Below, piece by piece: positions 1-8,372 of a stretch of 64,000 bases of DNA (positions within the stretch are counted from its first letter, which is position 1; each line of letters starts with the position of its first letter). A program made the translations under genes and the position numbers. A model generated the notes under the pieces. That model was given only the letters and a program-made list of their open reading frames with translations, was not told where the DNA came from and ran no database searches. The stretch spans positions 37,252 to 101,251 of the forward strand of contig JANQMC010000018.1 of assembly GCA_028280305.1 (NCBI GenBank). Reading direction: 5' to 3'. The stretch is from Pelagibius sp. (GTDB taxonomy: Bacteria > Pseudomonadota > Alphaproteobacteria > Kiloniellales > Kiloniellaceae).

Positions 1-120
1 CTTTTCCAGAACTTCCTCGGTCATCGAATTCCAGGCGCCGCAGCTCTCGCAGCGGCCCGACCACTTGGCAGCGACGGCGCCGCAGCCCTGGCAGACATAG
101 CGGGACTGAACCTTCGCCAT
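1..120 (-). CDS. radA: DNA repair protein RadA, 5' end only
   Basis: The minus strand from 120 encodes MAKVQSRYVCQGCGAVAAKW and continues off the left edge, so only the first 40 codons are present. The visible part is the N-terminal C4 zinc finger of RadA/Sms, with cysteines at residues 10, 13, 24 and 27 and the usual KWSGRCESCGAWN core. RadA is a RecA-like ATPase that helps branch migration and processing of recombination intermediates. The ATPase and Lon-like domains lie outside the window. It follows mlaF by about 60 nt on the same strand. The identification rests on the distinctive zinc finger alone. Confidence 0.85.
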   Translation of the reverse strand, partial: MAKVQSRYVCQGCGAVAAKWSGRCESCGAWNSMTEEVLEK

Positions 121-181
121 GACTAACGCCCTTCTTGTGACGCGCGCCGCTTCCGCCGGCCGGAGTCTGGATGCCGGGCGG

Positions 182-1009
182 CTATAGTGCGCGTACCTGC
201 ATTTCAATGGGGCCTTCTGCACGCCCATTGATGAACTGGTCGACGTAGGGATTTCCGGACTCGTCGATCGTTGCCGTCGACCCGACCCAGATGATCTGCC
301 CGTGATACAGCATTGCGGTGCGGTCGGAGATGCGCCGGGCCGAGGCCATATCATGGGTGATCGAAAGGGCCGTGGCGCCCAACTGCTTCACGCACTTCAC
401 GATCAGACGGTCGATCACGTCGCCCATGATGGGGTCCAGGCCGGTGGTCGGCTCGTCGAAGAAAATGATCTCCGGCTCGGTGGCGATGGCGCGGGCGAGG
501 CCGACGCGCTTGCGCATGCCACCCGACAGCTCAGCCGGCATCAGATTGCCGACATCTTCGCCCAGGCCCACGGCGGCAAGCTTCTCCAGCGCGATCGCAT
601 GGGCCTCGTCGCGCGGTTTACGCTGCCCCTGGATCAGGCCGAAGGCGACGTTTTCCCAAACCGGCAGTGAGTCGAAGAGGGCGGCGTTCTGGAACAGCAT
701 GCCGAACTTGCGCCGTACCCGGTCCAAATCCTCACCCATCAGGCCGACAACTTCCTCGCCGTCGACTTCGATGGAGCCCGCGTCGGGATGCAGCAGGCCG
801 AGGATGCACTTCAAGAGTACCGATTTGCCGCTGCCGGAGCCGCCGATCACCAGGACCGACTCGCCGGGAAAGATGTCCAGATCGACGCCGTCGAGCACGA
901 CCTTGTTGCCGAAGGCCTTGCTGAGGCCGCGGATCTTGATTTTCGGCATCCGGTTGTTGTCGCTCGCCTGGCCTTGTTCCGGTGTCTGGCTGTTGGTCGT
1001 TTGGTTCAT
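182..1009 (-). CDS. mlaF: MlaF-type ABC transporter ATP-binding protein
   Basis: This 275-residue ATPase has a Walker A motif GGSGSGKS near residue 57, the signature LSGGM and a Walker B followed by DEPTTGLDP. Together with the MlaE-like permease upstream it matches the MlaFE/Ttg2AB family, which moves phospholipids between the inner and outer membranes. A polar Gln/Thr-rich stretch of about 20 residues precedes the ABC domain. Its ATG overlaps the stop of mlaE by 4 nt, so the two are probably translationally coupled. No mlaD, mlaC or mlaB is adjacent; the next gene downstream is radA. Confidence 0.88.
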   Translation of the reverse strand: MNQTTNSQTPEQGQASDNNRMPKIKIRGLSKAFGNKVVLDGVDLDIFPGESVLVIGGSGSGKSVLLKCILGLLHPDAGSIEVDGEEVVGLMGEDLDRVRRKFGMLFQNAALFDSLPVWENVAFGLIQGQRKPRDEAHAIALEKLAAVGLGEDVGNLMPAELSGGMRKRVGLARAIATEPEIIFFDEPTTGLDPIMGDVIDRLIVKCVKQLGATALSITHDMASARRISDRTAMLYHGQIIWVGSTATIDESGNPYVDQFINGRAEGPIEMQVRAL

Positions 1010-1779
1010 CGGGCGAAGAACAGCTCGGTGATGAAGTAGTTGAAGCAGAGGATCAGGATCGAGGCCGAGACCACCGCATTGGTGGTGGCTGCCCCCACGC
1101 CCTGCGCGCCACCGCGCGAGTTGAAGCCGTGATAGCAGCCCATCAGGGTCACCAGGAAGCCGAAGACCGCCGCCTTCACAAGACCGGAGACGACATCCTG
1201 GACCTCCACGAAGTCCAGGGTGTTGGTCAGGTACGTCGTGGGGTTGAAGCCGAGTTTCTGGGTGGCGACCACATAGCCGCCGAAGACGCCGATGATGTCG
1301 GCGATCAGGACCAGGATCGGCAGCATGGTCAGCCCGGCAATCAAACGCGGGGCGATCAGATACTTGAAGGGATTGGTGGCCAGGGTATCCAGGGCGTCGA
1401 TCTGTTCGGTGACGCGCATGGTGCCGATTTCAGCCGCCATCGAGGCGCCGACGCGCCCGGCCACCATCAGCCCGGCCAGCACTGGGCCCAGCTCGCGGGT
1501 GATGGAGACCACCACCACGTTCGGTATCGCGCTTTCGGCTGAAAAGCGCTCAAACCCGGTGTAGCTCTGCAGCGCCAGCACCATGCCGGTAAAGATGGCG
1601 GTCAGTCCGACCACCGGCAGCGAATAGTAGCCGATCTCGATCATCTGCCGCAGGATCAGGCGCGGATAGAAGGGCGGCCGCAGGCAGTGCGACAGGGAGA
1701 GCAGGGTGAAAAGAGACAGTCGGCCGGTCGCTTCCAGAAAAAACAGAAAGGTCCGGCCGATCGGCTGAAGAATCGGCAT
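1006..1779 (-). CDS. mlaE: MlaE family lipid ABC transporter permease
   Basis: This is a hydrophobic protein of 257 residues with about five or six membrane segments. It carries the conserved MlaE features ELGPVLAGLMVAGRVGA and AEIGTMRVTEQIDAL. It is the membrane subunit paired with the MlaF ATPase encoded next to it. I chose the ATG at 1779; an in-frame TTG lies one codon upstream. The start is only 6 nt beyond the alr stop, so alr-mlaE-mlaF look cotranscribed. The substrate-binding MlaD subunit must be encoded elsewhere if the complex is complete. Confidence 0.88.
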   Translation of the reverse strand: MPILQPIGRTFLFFLEATGRLSLFTLLSLSHCLRPPFYPRLILRQMIEIGYYSLPVVGLTAIFTGMVLALQSYTGFERFSAESAIPNVVVVSITRELGPVLAGLMVAGRVGASMAAEIGTMRVTEQIDALDTLATNPFKYLIAPRLIAGLTMLPILVLIADIIGVFGGYVVATQKLGFNPTTYLTNTLDFVEVQDVVSGLVKAAVFGFLVTLMGCYHGFNSRGGAQGVGAATTNAVVSASILILCFNYFITELFFAR

Positions 1780-1785
1780 CAATGA

Positions 1786-2940
1786 CTAGCCCAAATAGGT
1801 CCGGTGATAGCGTCTTCCCAGGGCGGTGAGGATTTCGTAGCCGATGGTGCCCGCTTCCTGCGCCAACTGATCGACGCCGTGTTGTGGTCCGAGCAGGTCG
1901 ACCATGCAGCCGGGGGCGGCTGCCTCCGGCGCGATTTTGGTGACATCCAGCGCTAGCAAGTCCATGGAGATCCGCCCCACCACAGGAATTTCATGACCGT
2001 CAACCCAGGCGCGCCCGCGACCGGAGATCGAACGCAGGTACCCATCGGCATAGCCCGCTGCGACTGTCGCAATCCGGGCCGGCCCGGGGGCGCGGGGGGT
2101 CGCACCATAGCCAACGCTCTGGGGGGCGTCAATCGCACGAACCTGCAGGATTCGGGCCTGGAGGCGGACCACCGGGAGCACCGGGCTGGGCGCCGCCGGG
2201 GTCGGGTTCACACCATAAACCGCCGCCCCCGGCCGCCCCAGATCGAAGTGGTAGTCGCGCCCGAGAAAAATGCCTGAGGAGTTGCAGAGAGAGGCCGGCG
2301 CCTTGGGCAGGCTCTCCCGGGCGGCACGGAAGGCGGCAAGCTGTTCGGCGTTCTGGGGGTGCGCCGGCTCGTCGGCGCAGGCCAGGTGGCTCATCACGCA
2401 GGTCGGCACGATACCCTGCAGGCGTTCCGGCGCCTCCTTCAGGACCGCCACCTCTTCGGCGGGAAGGCCGAGGCGGTTCATCCCGCTGTCGACCTGGATG
2501 GCGGCGGGTAGGGCTCTGCCGTGCCGGCTTGCCGCCGCGCGCCAGGCATCGATCTCGCCGAGGGAGTTCAGGACCGGCAACACACTGTGGGCGAGAAGGT
2601 CGTCTTCGGTACCCGGCATCAGCCCGTTCAGAACGTAAAGGGAAATGGCCGGATGGCAGCGGTCGAGCAGCGGACGCAGGGCGATGGCCTCGTCCGGCTG
2701 CGCGACGAAGACGCTGCGCGCGCCCTCTTTCACCAGGACCGGCGCGACCTGCTCAACGCCAAGGCCATAGGCGTCGGCCTTGACCACCGCGGCCAGCGGC
2801 TTTTCCAGAAAGGCCGCGCGCAGGCGCCGATAATTCTCGGCGATCGCCCCGAGGTCGATGGTCAGAGCGCCGGCCGCCCCGGCCGGCACTGCGGGCGTTG
2901 GGACTGTGGCGTCTTCAGTAATGGTCGGGGAGGTGGTCAT
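1786..2940 (-). CDS. alr: Alanine racemase
   Basis: Predicted 384-residue PLP-dependent enzyme that interconverts L- and D-alanine for peptidoglycan. The PLP lysine is in AVVKADAYGLG near residue 43, and the catalytic tyrosine of the opposite face is in SVGYGATP near residue 275, followed by AAGYADGY. The open frame extends upstream inside dnaB, but homology begins only after an ATG at 2940 (MTTSPTITED). That start overlaps the 3' end of dnaB by 26 nt, suggesting coupled translation. A short Thr/Pro/Ala-rich leader of about 27 residues precedes the conserved TIDLGAIAENYR. Confidence 0.93.
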   Translation of the reverse strand: MTTSPTITEDATVPTPAVPAGAAGALTIDLGAIAENYRRLRAAFLEKPLAAVVKADAYGLGVEQVAPVLVKEGARSVFVAQPDEAIALRPLLDRCHPAISLYVLNGLMPGTEDDLLAHSVLPVLNSLGEIDAWRAAASRHGRALPAAIQVDSGMNRLGLPAEEVAVLKEAPERLQGIVPTCVMSHLACADEPAHPQNAEQLAAFRAARESLPKAPASLCNSSGIFLGRDYHFDLGRPGAAVYGVNPTPAAPSPVLPVVRLQARILQVRAIDAPQSVGYGATPRAPGPARIATVAAGYADGYLRSISGRGRAWVDGHEIPVVGRISMDLLALDVTKIAPEAAAPGCMVDLLGPQHGVDQLAQEAGTIGYEILTALGRRYHRTYLG

Positions 2941-4435
2941 CGGCGACCAAGTCGCTGAAGCGTGTGGTGTCTCCGTCGAAGGAGAACTCGCGGGAGCCGA
3001 TCGGGCCGTGGCGCTGCTTGGCGATGATGATCTCGGCCTTGCCATAGGCCCGCTCGCAGCGTGCCTTCCAGCTTTCGAGGCGCTCGTGGAACTTGTTGTC
3101 GTCCTCGCCGTCGCGCTGGGTCGGTTCGGCCCGCTCCACATAGTATTGCTCGCGGTAGATGAACATCACCACGTCGGCGTCCTGTTCGATCGACCCCGAT
3201 TCGCGCAGGTCGGCGAGCTGCGGGTGCTTGTCTTCACGCTGTTCGACGGCACGGGAAAGCTGTGACAGGGCGATCACCGGAACGTCGAGATCCTTGGCGA
3301 GCGCCTTCAGCCCCCGGGTGATTTCAGAGACTTCCTGCACTCTGTTGTCGGAGCGCTTATTGCCTGGCGGCTGCATGAGCTGCAGATAGTCGATGACGAT
3401 CAAAGACAGTCCATGCTGGCGTTTCAGGCGGCGTGCCCGGGTGCGCACCTGACTGACGGAAAGGGCCGGGGTGTCGTCGACGAAGAGGGGCAGTTCATAA
3501 AGCTCCCGGCTGGCCTCGAAAACCGAGTCGAAGTCTTCATCGCGAATGTCGCCGCGGCGCATGGCGTCGGAGCGCACGCCCGTTCGCTCCGAGAGAATAC
3601 GGGTGGCCAACTGCTCTGCCGACATTTCCAGCGAGAAGAAGGCGACAGGCTGGCGCTGTTCGATCGGGTTGCCCTCGGCATCCTTTTCGATGCGCGGAGC
3701 CGCCGCGACGTTGTAGGCGATGTTGGTGGCCAGCGAGGTCTTACCCATGGAGGGCCTGGCCGCCAGGATCACCAGGTCCGAAGGATGAAACCCGCCGAGT
3801 AGAGCGTCGAGGTCCAAAAGGCCCGATGAAACCCCGGAGAGACCGTCGCGCTTCATCGCCGCTTCGGTCATGTGCAGCGATTCAAGGACGGCGGATTTGA
3901 AGCCGATCAGCCCGCCTTCGGTCTGGCCGATTTCGGCCAGCTTGTAGAGACGGTCTTCCGCGCCCTCGATCTGGTCGCTGGCCTCGGTGTCCAGATCGTG
4001 CTCGAAGGCGTCGTTCACCAGGTCTTCGCCCAGGTTGATGAGTTCCCGGCGCAGATAGAGGTCGTGGATCGTCTTGCCGTAGTCGGCGGCGTTGATAATG
4101 GTGACGTAGCTCGACTGCAGTTGCGCGAGATACTGTGCGCCGCCGACCTCGGCCAGGGCGCTTTCCTGTTCGAAGAGATTCTTCAACTGGATCGCGTTGG
4201 CGACCTGGCCGCGTTCGATCAGTTTGCCGCAGGCCTCGAAAATGCGCGCATGGACACCGTCCGCGAAGTGCTCGGCGCGCAGGAAGTCGGAGACCTTCTC
4301 GTAAGCCGCGTTGTTGGCGAGAATAGCCCCCAAAAGCGCCTGTTCCGCTTCGTCGTTGGACGGCGGCAGACGCTGAAGATCGCCGTTTGCGGGCAGATCG
4401 TGGAGCGGTGTCAGTTGGGGTCGGGTCGATTCCAT
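2915..4435 (-). CDS. dnaB: Replicative DNA helicase DnaB
   Basis: This is a 506-residue hexameric helicase that unwinds DNA ahead of the replication fork. Residues 20-125 are the DnaB N-terminal domain (PPSNDEAEQALLGAIL). The RecA-like domain follows, with Walker A ARPSMGKTSLA near residue 230, Walker B LIVIDYLQLM near 345 and the motif LSQLSRAVEQREDKHP near 395. The length is typical of the family. It lies downstream of the ribosomal genes but beyond a terminator, so it probably has its own promoter in 4436-4603. Its 3' end overlaps alr. No intein is present. Confidence 0.96.
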   Translation of the reverse strand: MESTRPQLTPLHDLPANGDLQRLPPSNDEAEQALLGAILANNAAYEKVSDFLRAEHFADGVHARIFEACGKLIERGQVANAIQLKNLFEQESALAEVGGAQYLAQLQSSYVTIINAADYGKTIHDLYLRRELINLGEDLVNDAFEHDLDTEASDQIEGAEDRLYKLAEIGQTEGGLIGFKSAVLESLHMTEAAMKRDGLSGVSSGLLDLDALLGGFHPSDLVILAARPSMGKTSLATNIAYNVAAAPRIEKDAEGNPIEQRQPVAFFSLEMSAEQLATRILSERTGVRSDAMRRGDIRDEDFDSVFEASRELYELPLFVDDTPALSVSQVRTRARRLKRQHGLSLIVIDYLQLMQPPGNKRSDNRVQEVSEITRGLKALAKDLDVPVIALSQLSRAVEQREDKHPQLADLRESGSIEQDADVVMFIYREQYYVERAEPTQRDGEDDNKFHERLESWKARCERAYGKAEIIIAKQRHGPIGSREFSFDGDTTRFSDLVADDHLPDHY

Positions 4436-4603
4436 AGACGGCTACAATAGCAAACGCGCGCCGCAGTCCAACCCGCCACCGCCAACTAGCCCTCCGGGAT
4501 TGGGAGGAATGCGGGGATAAAGGCCCAAAGAATCCTGGAGCGGGTGCGACAAACCGCTTGACGACTCCGGCCAGGCGGAAATCGGCCATAAGGGAACCGG
4601 TGA

Positions 4604-4646
4604 AAACAAAAGCGGCGGCCCGAAGGAATCGGACCGCCGCTTTTTT
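4604..4646 (-). terminator. Rho-independent terminator after rplI
   Basis: On the minus strand a GC-rich stem, AAAGCGGCGGTCC against GGGCCGCCGCTTTT with a short ATTCCTTC-type loop, is followed by a T-rich tail. It starts about 30 nt after the rplI stop at 4676 and separates the rpsF-rpsR-rplI operon from dnaB. The run of T on the plus side (4641-4646) means it could also work in the other direction. Confidence 0.85.
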
Positions 4647-4675
4647 GCATTGCGGGGAAAAGAATTCCGGCGCGC

Positions 4676-5308
4676 TTACGCCTCCTTCGTTTCCTCGCTG
4701 TCTGAATCAGCAGCCGAGTCGGCCTCGCTGCTTTCCGCAGCCGCTTCTTCCTGCTCGACGGCCTCGACGACCGCTTCGACTTCGGCCTCCGCTGCCTCTT
4801 CGGCCTGACGCATATCTTCGGCGGTCACCACCCGGCCGCTCTCGAGCTGGGCTTGCGCCTCTTCCTCGGAACGGGCGACGTTGGCGGTGATTTCCTCGGA
4901 TACTTCCGGGTGCAACTGAATGCGCACCGGATGCAGACCCAGGGTCTTGATCACAGCGGTAAGGGCAACCTGCTTGCGGTCGATGGTGATGCCGGCGGCG
5001 GTCACCGCCTCGGCGATGTCGCGGCTGTTCACCGAACCGTAGAGCTGACCGCTTTCGCCGGCCTGGCGAACCAGGGTAACGGTGATGCCTTTCAGGTTCT
5101 CGACGACCTTCAGAGCCTCTTCACGGCGCTTCAGGTTTTCCGCTTCCAGCTGCACCCGCTGCTGTTCGAACTGGGCCTTGTTGGCCTCGGTCGCCCGCAG
5201 CGCTTTTTTCTGCGGCAGCAGGTAGTTGCGCGCGAACCCCGGCTTGACCGACACGATGTCGCCCATCTGGCCGAGCTTCTCAATGCGCTCCATCAGGATT
5301 ACGTTCAT
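4676..5308 (-). CDS. rplI: 50S ribosomal protein L9 with acidic C-terminal extension
   Basis: Large-subunit protein L9, which binds 23S rRNA near the L1 stalk. The N-terminal domain is typical ([17 protein letters not shown], then [17 protein letters not shown]), followed by the connecting helix and the C-terminal domain up to about residue 150. The remaining 60 or so residues are an Ala/Glu/Ser/Asp-rich low-complexity tail ending EETKEA. L9 is usually close to 150 residues, so this one, at 210, carries a marked extension. A GGGAG-type Shine-Dalgarno precedes the ATG. Third gene of the rpsF-rpsR-rplI operon. Confidence 0.95.
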   Translation of the reverse strand: MNVILMERIEKLGQMGDIVSVKPGFARNYLLPQKKALRATEANKAQFEQQRVQLEAENLKRREEALKVVENLKGITVTLVRQAGESGQLYGSVNSRDIAEAVTAAGITIDRKQVALTAVIKTLGLHPVRIQLHPEVSEEITANVARSEEEAQAQLESGRVVTAEDMRQAEEAAEAEVEAVVEAVEQEEAAAESSEADSAADSDSEETKEA

Positions 5309-5330
5309 TTCACTGACTCCCGGCTGGCCG

Positions 5331-5588
5331 CTACTTCAGGACGTAGGGAAGAAGCGCGAGATAGCGTGCGCGCTTGATCGCACGCGCCAGTTCGCGCTGC
5401 TTCTTGGTCGAGACAGCCGTGATGCGGCTGGGCACGATCTTGCCGCGCTCCGAGACGAAGCGCTGAAGCAGACGGGTATCTTTGTAGTCGATCTTCTGCG
5501 CCTTTGCGCCCGAGAAGGGGCAGCTTTTGCGGCGGCGGAAAAACGGACGGCGCGAGCCGCCGCTGCCACTGACGATACGGACGGTCAT
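5331..5588 (-). CDS. rpsR: 30S ribosomal protein S18
   Basis: This is an 85-residue small-subunit protein that forms a heterodimer with S6 on the platform of the 30S subunit. The core [20 protein letters not shown] and the motif [19 protein letters not shown] are canonical. Its ATG overlaps the rpsF stop by 4 nt, matching the stoichiometric production of S6 and S18. A 22-nt gap separates it from rplI. Confidence 0.97.
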   Translation of the reverse strand: MTVRIVSGSGGSRRPFFRRRKSCPFSGAKAQKIDYKDTRLLQRFVSERGKIVPSRITAVSTKKQRELARAIKRARYLALLPYVLK

Positions 5589-6061
5589 TCTGCAGCTCCT
5601 TCGCTAGCGCTGGCGGTTGCGGCTTCCTTGCCGCCGGCATCGTTACCTGCTTCGCCGCGCGGGCGGTCGGACCCGTAACGGCCACCGCCGCCCCGGCGGT
5701 CACCCCGGTCGCCGCGGCCGCCGCGATCGTCGCGGCTGTGGCGCTGCTGCATGACGATGGAAGGGCCCTCGACGAGCTCGTCCACCTTCACCGTCAGATA
5801 ACGGATGATGTCGTCGCTGAGGCGCATGTTCCGCTCGAACTCGTGCAGCGCCGGTGCCGGCGCTTCGACGTTGAGCAGGACATAGTGGCCCTTGCGGTTT
5901 TTCTTGATCTTGTAGGCGAGCGTGCGGAGGCCCCAGTATTCGGACCCGGCAACGCGGCCGCCATTGTCTTCAAGGATCTTGGTGTAGTCCGCCACCAGGC
6001 TTTCGACCTGGGTAGACGAGACGTCCTGGCGCGCAATCAGCACGCACTCATAGAAAGCCAT
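5585..6061 (-). CDS. rpsF: 30S ribosomal protein S6 with Arg/Gly-rich tail
   Basis: Small-subunit protein S6, partner of S18. The fold covers residues 1-105 ([20 protein letters not shown], then [19 protein letters not shown]). The last 50 residues form an Arg/Gly/Asp-rich then Ala-rich tail with repeated RGDR-like units, a disordered extension common in alphaproteobacterial S6. An AGGGAG Shine-Dalgarno lies 7 nt before the ATG. It is the first gene of the operon and its leader carries a stable hairpin (6088-6121) that could be the site of autoregulation. Confidence 0.96.
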   Translation of the reverse strand: MAFYECVLIARQDVSSTQVESLVADYTKILEDNGGRVAGSEYWGLRTLAYKIKKNRKGHYVLLNVEAPAPALHEFERNMRLSDDIIRYLTVKVDELVEGPSIVMQQRHSRDDRGGRGDRGDRRGGGGRYGSDRPRGEAGNDAGGKEAATASASEGAAE

Positions 6062-6087
6062 AATGTAACTCCCTTTGGCTCTTTAAC

Positions 6088-6121
6088 GGACCGGCGCTGG
6101 TCTGACCCAGCCGCCCGGTCC
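6088..6121 (-). promoter_or_regulatory. Hairpin in the rpsF mRNA leader
   Basis: The minus-strand leader folds as GGACCGG and CCGGTCC flanking an inner GCTGG/CCAGC helix with a GTCAGA loop and small internal asymmetries. It ends about 26 nt before the rpsF start. In many bacteria the S6:S18 complex binds a leader structure on its own mRNA. Position and helix-bulge-helix form fit such an element, but I cannot confirm the consensus, so the function is inferred. Confidence 0.4.
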
Positions 6122-6188
6122 TAGCCGACCCCTCCAATAGGTGCCGGCAAGGAGTGCTCCACAGCCGAAAACGGCGCAGAGCGGCGGG

Positions 6189-6216
6189 ACTATACACTTT
6201 CCCGGGAGCGGTGCAA
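6189..6216 (-). promoter_or_regulatory. Candidate sigma-70 promoter for rpsF operon
   Basis: Read on the minus strand, TTGCAC (6211-6216) and TATAGT (6189-6194) are separated by 16 nt. Transcription would start near 6180 and include the leader hairpin. The -10 is a 5/6 match; the -35 matches only its first half. Confidence 0.5.
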
Positions 6217-6345
6217 GCGGGAAGCCGGGGCATTTCAGGCCCGGATCTCCCGGCCCCTACGGCAAAGGCAGAGGCGGGCCCCGGCCCGAGGATCACCCCG
6301 GCGGCAAAACCCGCACATAACCCACACATTCTGGCCCAATCCGGC

Positions 6346-6373
6346 TTGACACGCGGCTTGGCGACGCTATGTC
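6346..6373 (+). promoter_or_regulatory. Candidate sigma-70 promoter for fabD
   Basis: A perfect TTGACA at 6346-6351 is followed after 16 nt by TATGTC at 6368-6373. The start would fall about 45 nt before the fabD ATG. Confidence 0.5.
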
Positions 6374-6423
6374 TGGGCGGCATTTCTTTCGATTCACCTT
6401 ATTTTATCTGCGGAGTTCGCCCC

Positions 6424-7365
6424 ATGAGCCTGGCATTTGTCTTTCCCGGGCAAGGGTCGCAGGCGGTTGGCATGGGCCAGGCGCTGGCCGAGGCCTTCCC
6501 GATCGCGCGCCACACCTTGCAGGAAGTGGACGACGCCCTGGATCAGCACCTCAGCCGTCTGATGTTCGAAGGCCCGGATGAGGACCTGCGCCTGACCGCG
6601 AACGCCCAGCCGGCCCTGATGGCGGTCAGTCTGGCAGCCTTGCGGGTGCTGGAGCAGGAGGGCGGCAAGCCGCTCGCCGAGCGGGCCGCCTTTGTCGCCG
6701 GGCACTCTTTAGGAGAATACTCCGCTCTGGCGGCGGCCGGCGCGCTGGAACTGGCCGATACAGCCGTCCTGCTGCGCCGCCGCGGCGAAGCGATGCAGGA
6801 GGCGGTTCCCGTCGGTCAGGGCGCCATGGCGGCGCTCCTGGGGCTCGACCTAGACGCGGCGGAGGAACTGGCCGCCGCTGCCGCGGAAGGCCAGATCTGC
6901 GCTGCGGCGAATGACAACGCGCCGGGTCAGGTGGTGCTCAGCGGCCACAGCGAGGCGATCGAACGTGCCATCGCCCTGGCGCCGGAACGGGGCGCCAAGC
7001 GGGCGATCCCCCTGCCGGTCAGCGCCCCCTTTCATTGCTCTCTGATGGCCCCGGCGGCGGATGTGATGGCCGACGCCCTGGCGGCGGTGACCATCAAGAT
7101 GCCGTCAGTGCCGTTGGTAGCCAACGTGACGGCGGGGCGTCTCAGCGACCCGGACGATATTCGCCTCAAGCTCGTGGAACAGGTCACCGGCATGGTCCGT
7201 TGGCGCGAGTCCGTCGCCTTTATGGCCGCTGAAGGTGTGGACACCACCGTCGAGCTGGGTGCCGGGAAGGTTCTCGCCGGTCTCAGCAAACGGATCGATC
7301 GCAGCCTGAGCGCCCATTCTGCCGGCGCGCCCGAGGATATCGAGAAGCTGTTGCAGCAACTGTAG
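6424..7365 (+). CDS. fabD: Malonyl-CoA:ACP transacylase FabD
   Basis: This 313-residue enzyme moves malonate from CoA to acyl carrier protein, supplying the elongation unit of type II fatty acid synthesis. The substrate motif FPGQGSQAVGMG is at the N terminus, the nucleophile serine is in GHSLGEYSA near residue 95, and the second histidine is in SAPFHCSLM near residue 203. The frame is open upstream, but the ATG at 6424 has a GGAG 8 nt before it and gives the normal FabD N terminus. First gene of fabD-fabG-acpP-fabF. Confidence 0.95.
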   Translation: MSLAFVFPGQGSQAVGMGQALAEAFPIARHTLQEVDDALDQHLSRLMFEGPDEDLRLTANAQPALMAVSLAALRVLEQEGGKPLAERAAFVAGHSLGEYSALAAAGALELADTAVLLRRRGEAMQEAVPVGQGAMAALLGLDLDAAEELAAAAAEGQICAAANDNAPGQVVLSGHSEAIERAIALAPERGAKRAIPLPVSAPFHCSLMAPAADVMADALAAVTIKMPSVPLVANVTAGRLSDPDDIRLKLVEQVTGMVRWRESVAFMAAEGVDTTVELGAGKVLAGLSKRIDRSLSAHSAGAPEDIEKLLQQL

Positions 7366-7468
7366 ACAGAGTGTTGGGCCTATTGGCGGGTGCGCTGGCT
7401 TGCGTCAGAGGATCCGTTGCAACCCGGGCCCGTTGTGTTTGAAGTTCAATGGCCGCGGAGAAGCCGAA

Positions 7469-8206
7469 ATGTTTGATCTAACGGGAAAAACCGCCTTGGT
7501 GACTGGTGCGTCGGGCGGTATAGGCGGCGCCATCGCGCGGCGTCTGCACGGTCAGGGCGCAACGGTGGCGCTGAGCGGGACCCGCACCGAAGCCCTGGAG
7601 GCGCTGGCCGGCGAACTGGGCGAGCGCACACATGTGATGACCTGCAATCTCTCGGCAGAGGGAGAGGCCAGCGCCCTTGTAGGCCGGGTCGAAGACGAAC
7701 TGGGCAGCCTCGACATCCTCGTGAACAATGCCGGTCTGACCCGGGACGGGCTTGCGATGCGCATGAAGGACGAGGACTGGCAGCAGGTTATCGAAGTGAA
7801 CCTGACCGCCGCCTTTCGCCTGTCCAAGGCCAGCCTGAAGGGCATGATGAAGCGGCGTTGGGGCCGCATCATCGGCATCAGTTCCATCGTCGGCGTGACC
7901 GGGAATCCGGGTCAGGCGAACTACGTTGCTTCCAAGGCGGGATTGATCGGTATGTCCAAGGCTTTGGCGCAGGAGGTTGCAACTCGCGGCATCACTGTGA
8001 ACTGCGTGGCGCCAGGGATGATCGAAACCCCGATGACCGATGTGCTGAATGAGCAGCAGCGCTCACGCATGCTCGCGGCGATCCCCATGCAACGCCTTGG
8101 AACACCTGACGAAATCTCCTCGGCAGTGGTTTTTCTGGCAAGCGATGAAGCCGCTTATGTGACGGGCCAGACCTTGCATGTAAACGGTGGAATGGCCATG
8201 ATATGA
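7469..8206 (+). CDS. fabG: 3-oxoacyl-ACP reductase FabG
   Basis: This 245-residue SDR enzyme reduces beta-ketoacyl-ACP with NADPH in each elongation cycle. It has the cofactor motif TGASGGIG near residue 12, NNAG near 85, and the catalytic set Ser in ISSIVG, then YVASK (Tyr and Lys) near residues 150-154. The C terminus, GQTLHVNGGMAM, is typical of FabG. A GGAG lies 8 nt before the ATG at 7469. It follows fabD by about 100 nt and precedes acpP. Confidence 0.95.
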   Translation: MFDLTGKTALVTGASGGIGGAIARRLHGQGATVALSGTRTEALEALAGELGERTHVMTCNLSAEGEASALVGRVEDELGSLDILVNNAGLTRDGLAMRMKDEDWQQVIEVNLTAAFRLSKASLKGMMKRRWGRIIGISSIVGVTGNPGQANYVASKAGLIGMSKALAQEVATRGITVNCVAPGMIETPMTDVLNEQQRSRMLAAIPMQRLGTPDEISSAVVFLASDEAAYVTGQTLHVNGGMAMI

Positions 8207-8248
8207 AGACGCCCGGGGGGCACACCTAAAACAGGCATCTGTAGGGCG

Positions 8249-8278
8249 TTGGCAAATCTTTGAGAACTGTGATAAGAG
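8249..8278 (+). promoter_or_regulatory. Possible promoter for acpP
   Basis: TTGGCA at 8249-8254 and TAAGAG at 8273-8278 are 18 nt apart, about 95 nt upstream of acpP. Many bacteria give acpP its own promoter because the protein is needed in large amounts. A short hairpin with CGCTTCC/GGAAGCG arms (8325-8343) lies in the predicted leader. The match is modest. Confidence 0.3.
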
Positions 8279-8372
8279 GCGGCGCCTTGCGCGATAGCGA
8301 GGGTGCAAACCACCGTGACGGACCCGCTTCCGGACAGGAAGCGTCAAAAAAAGAACCTAAGGACTAAGTCAA

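Larger units (their letters stand above)
6062..6423. other. Divergent intergenic region between rpsF and fabD
   Basis: This 362-nt stretch separates the ribosomal operon on minus from the fatty-acid cluster on plus. It contains a candidate rpsF promoter, the rpsF leader hairpin and a candidate fabD promoter, each listed separately. I see no coding potential: the open frames crossing it are upstream extensions of fabD or shadows. Confidence 0.7.

Noticed and set aside
8325..8350. CGCTTCC/GGAAGCG hairpin followed by an A run before acpP
   Set aside because: A terminator on plus needs T, not A, after the stem. On minus no T run follows either. It is treated as a leader hairpin only.
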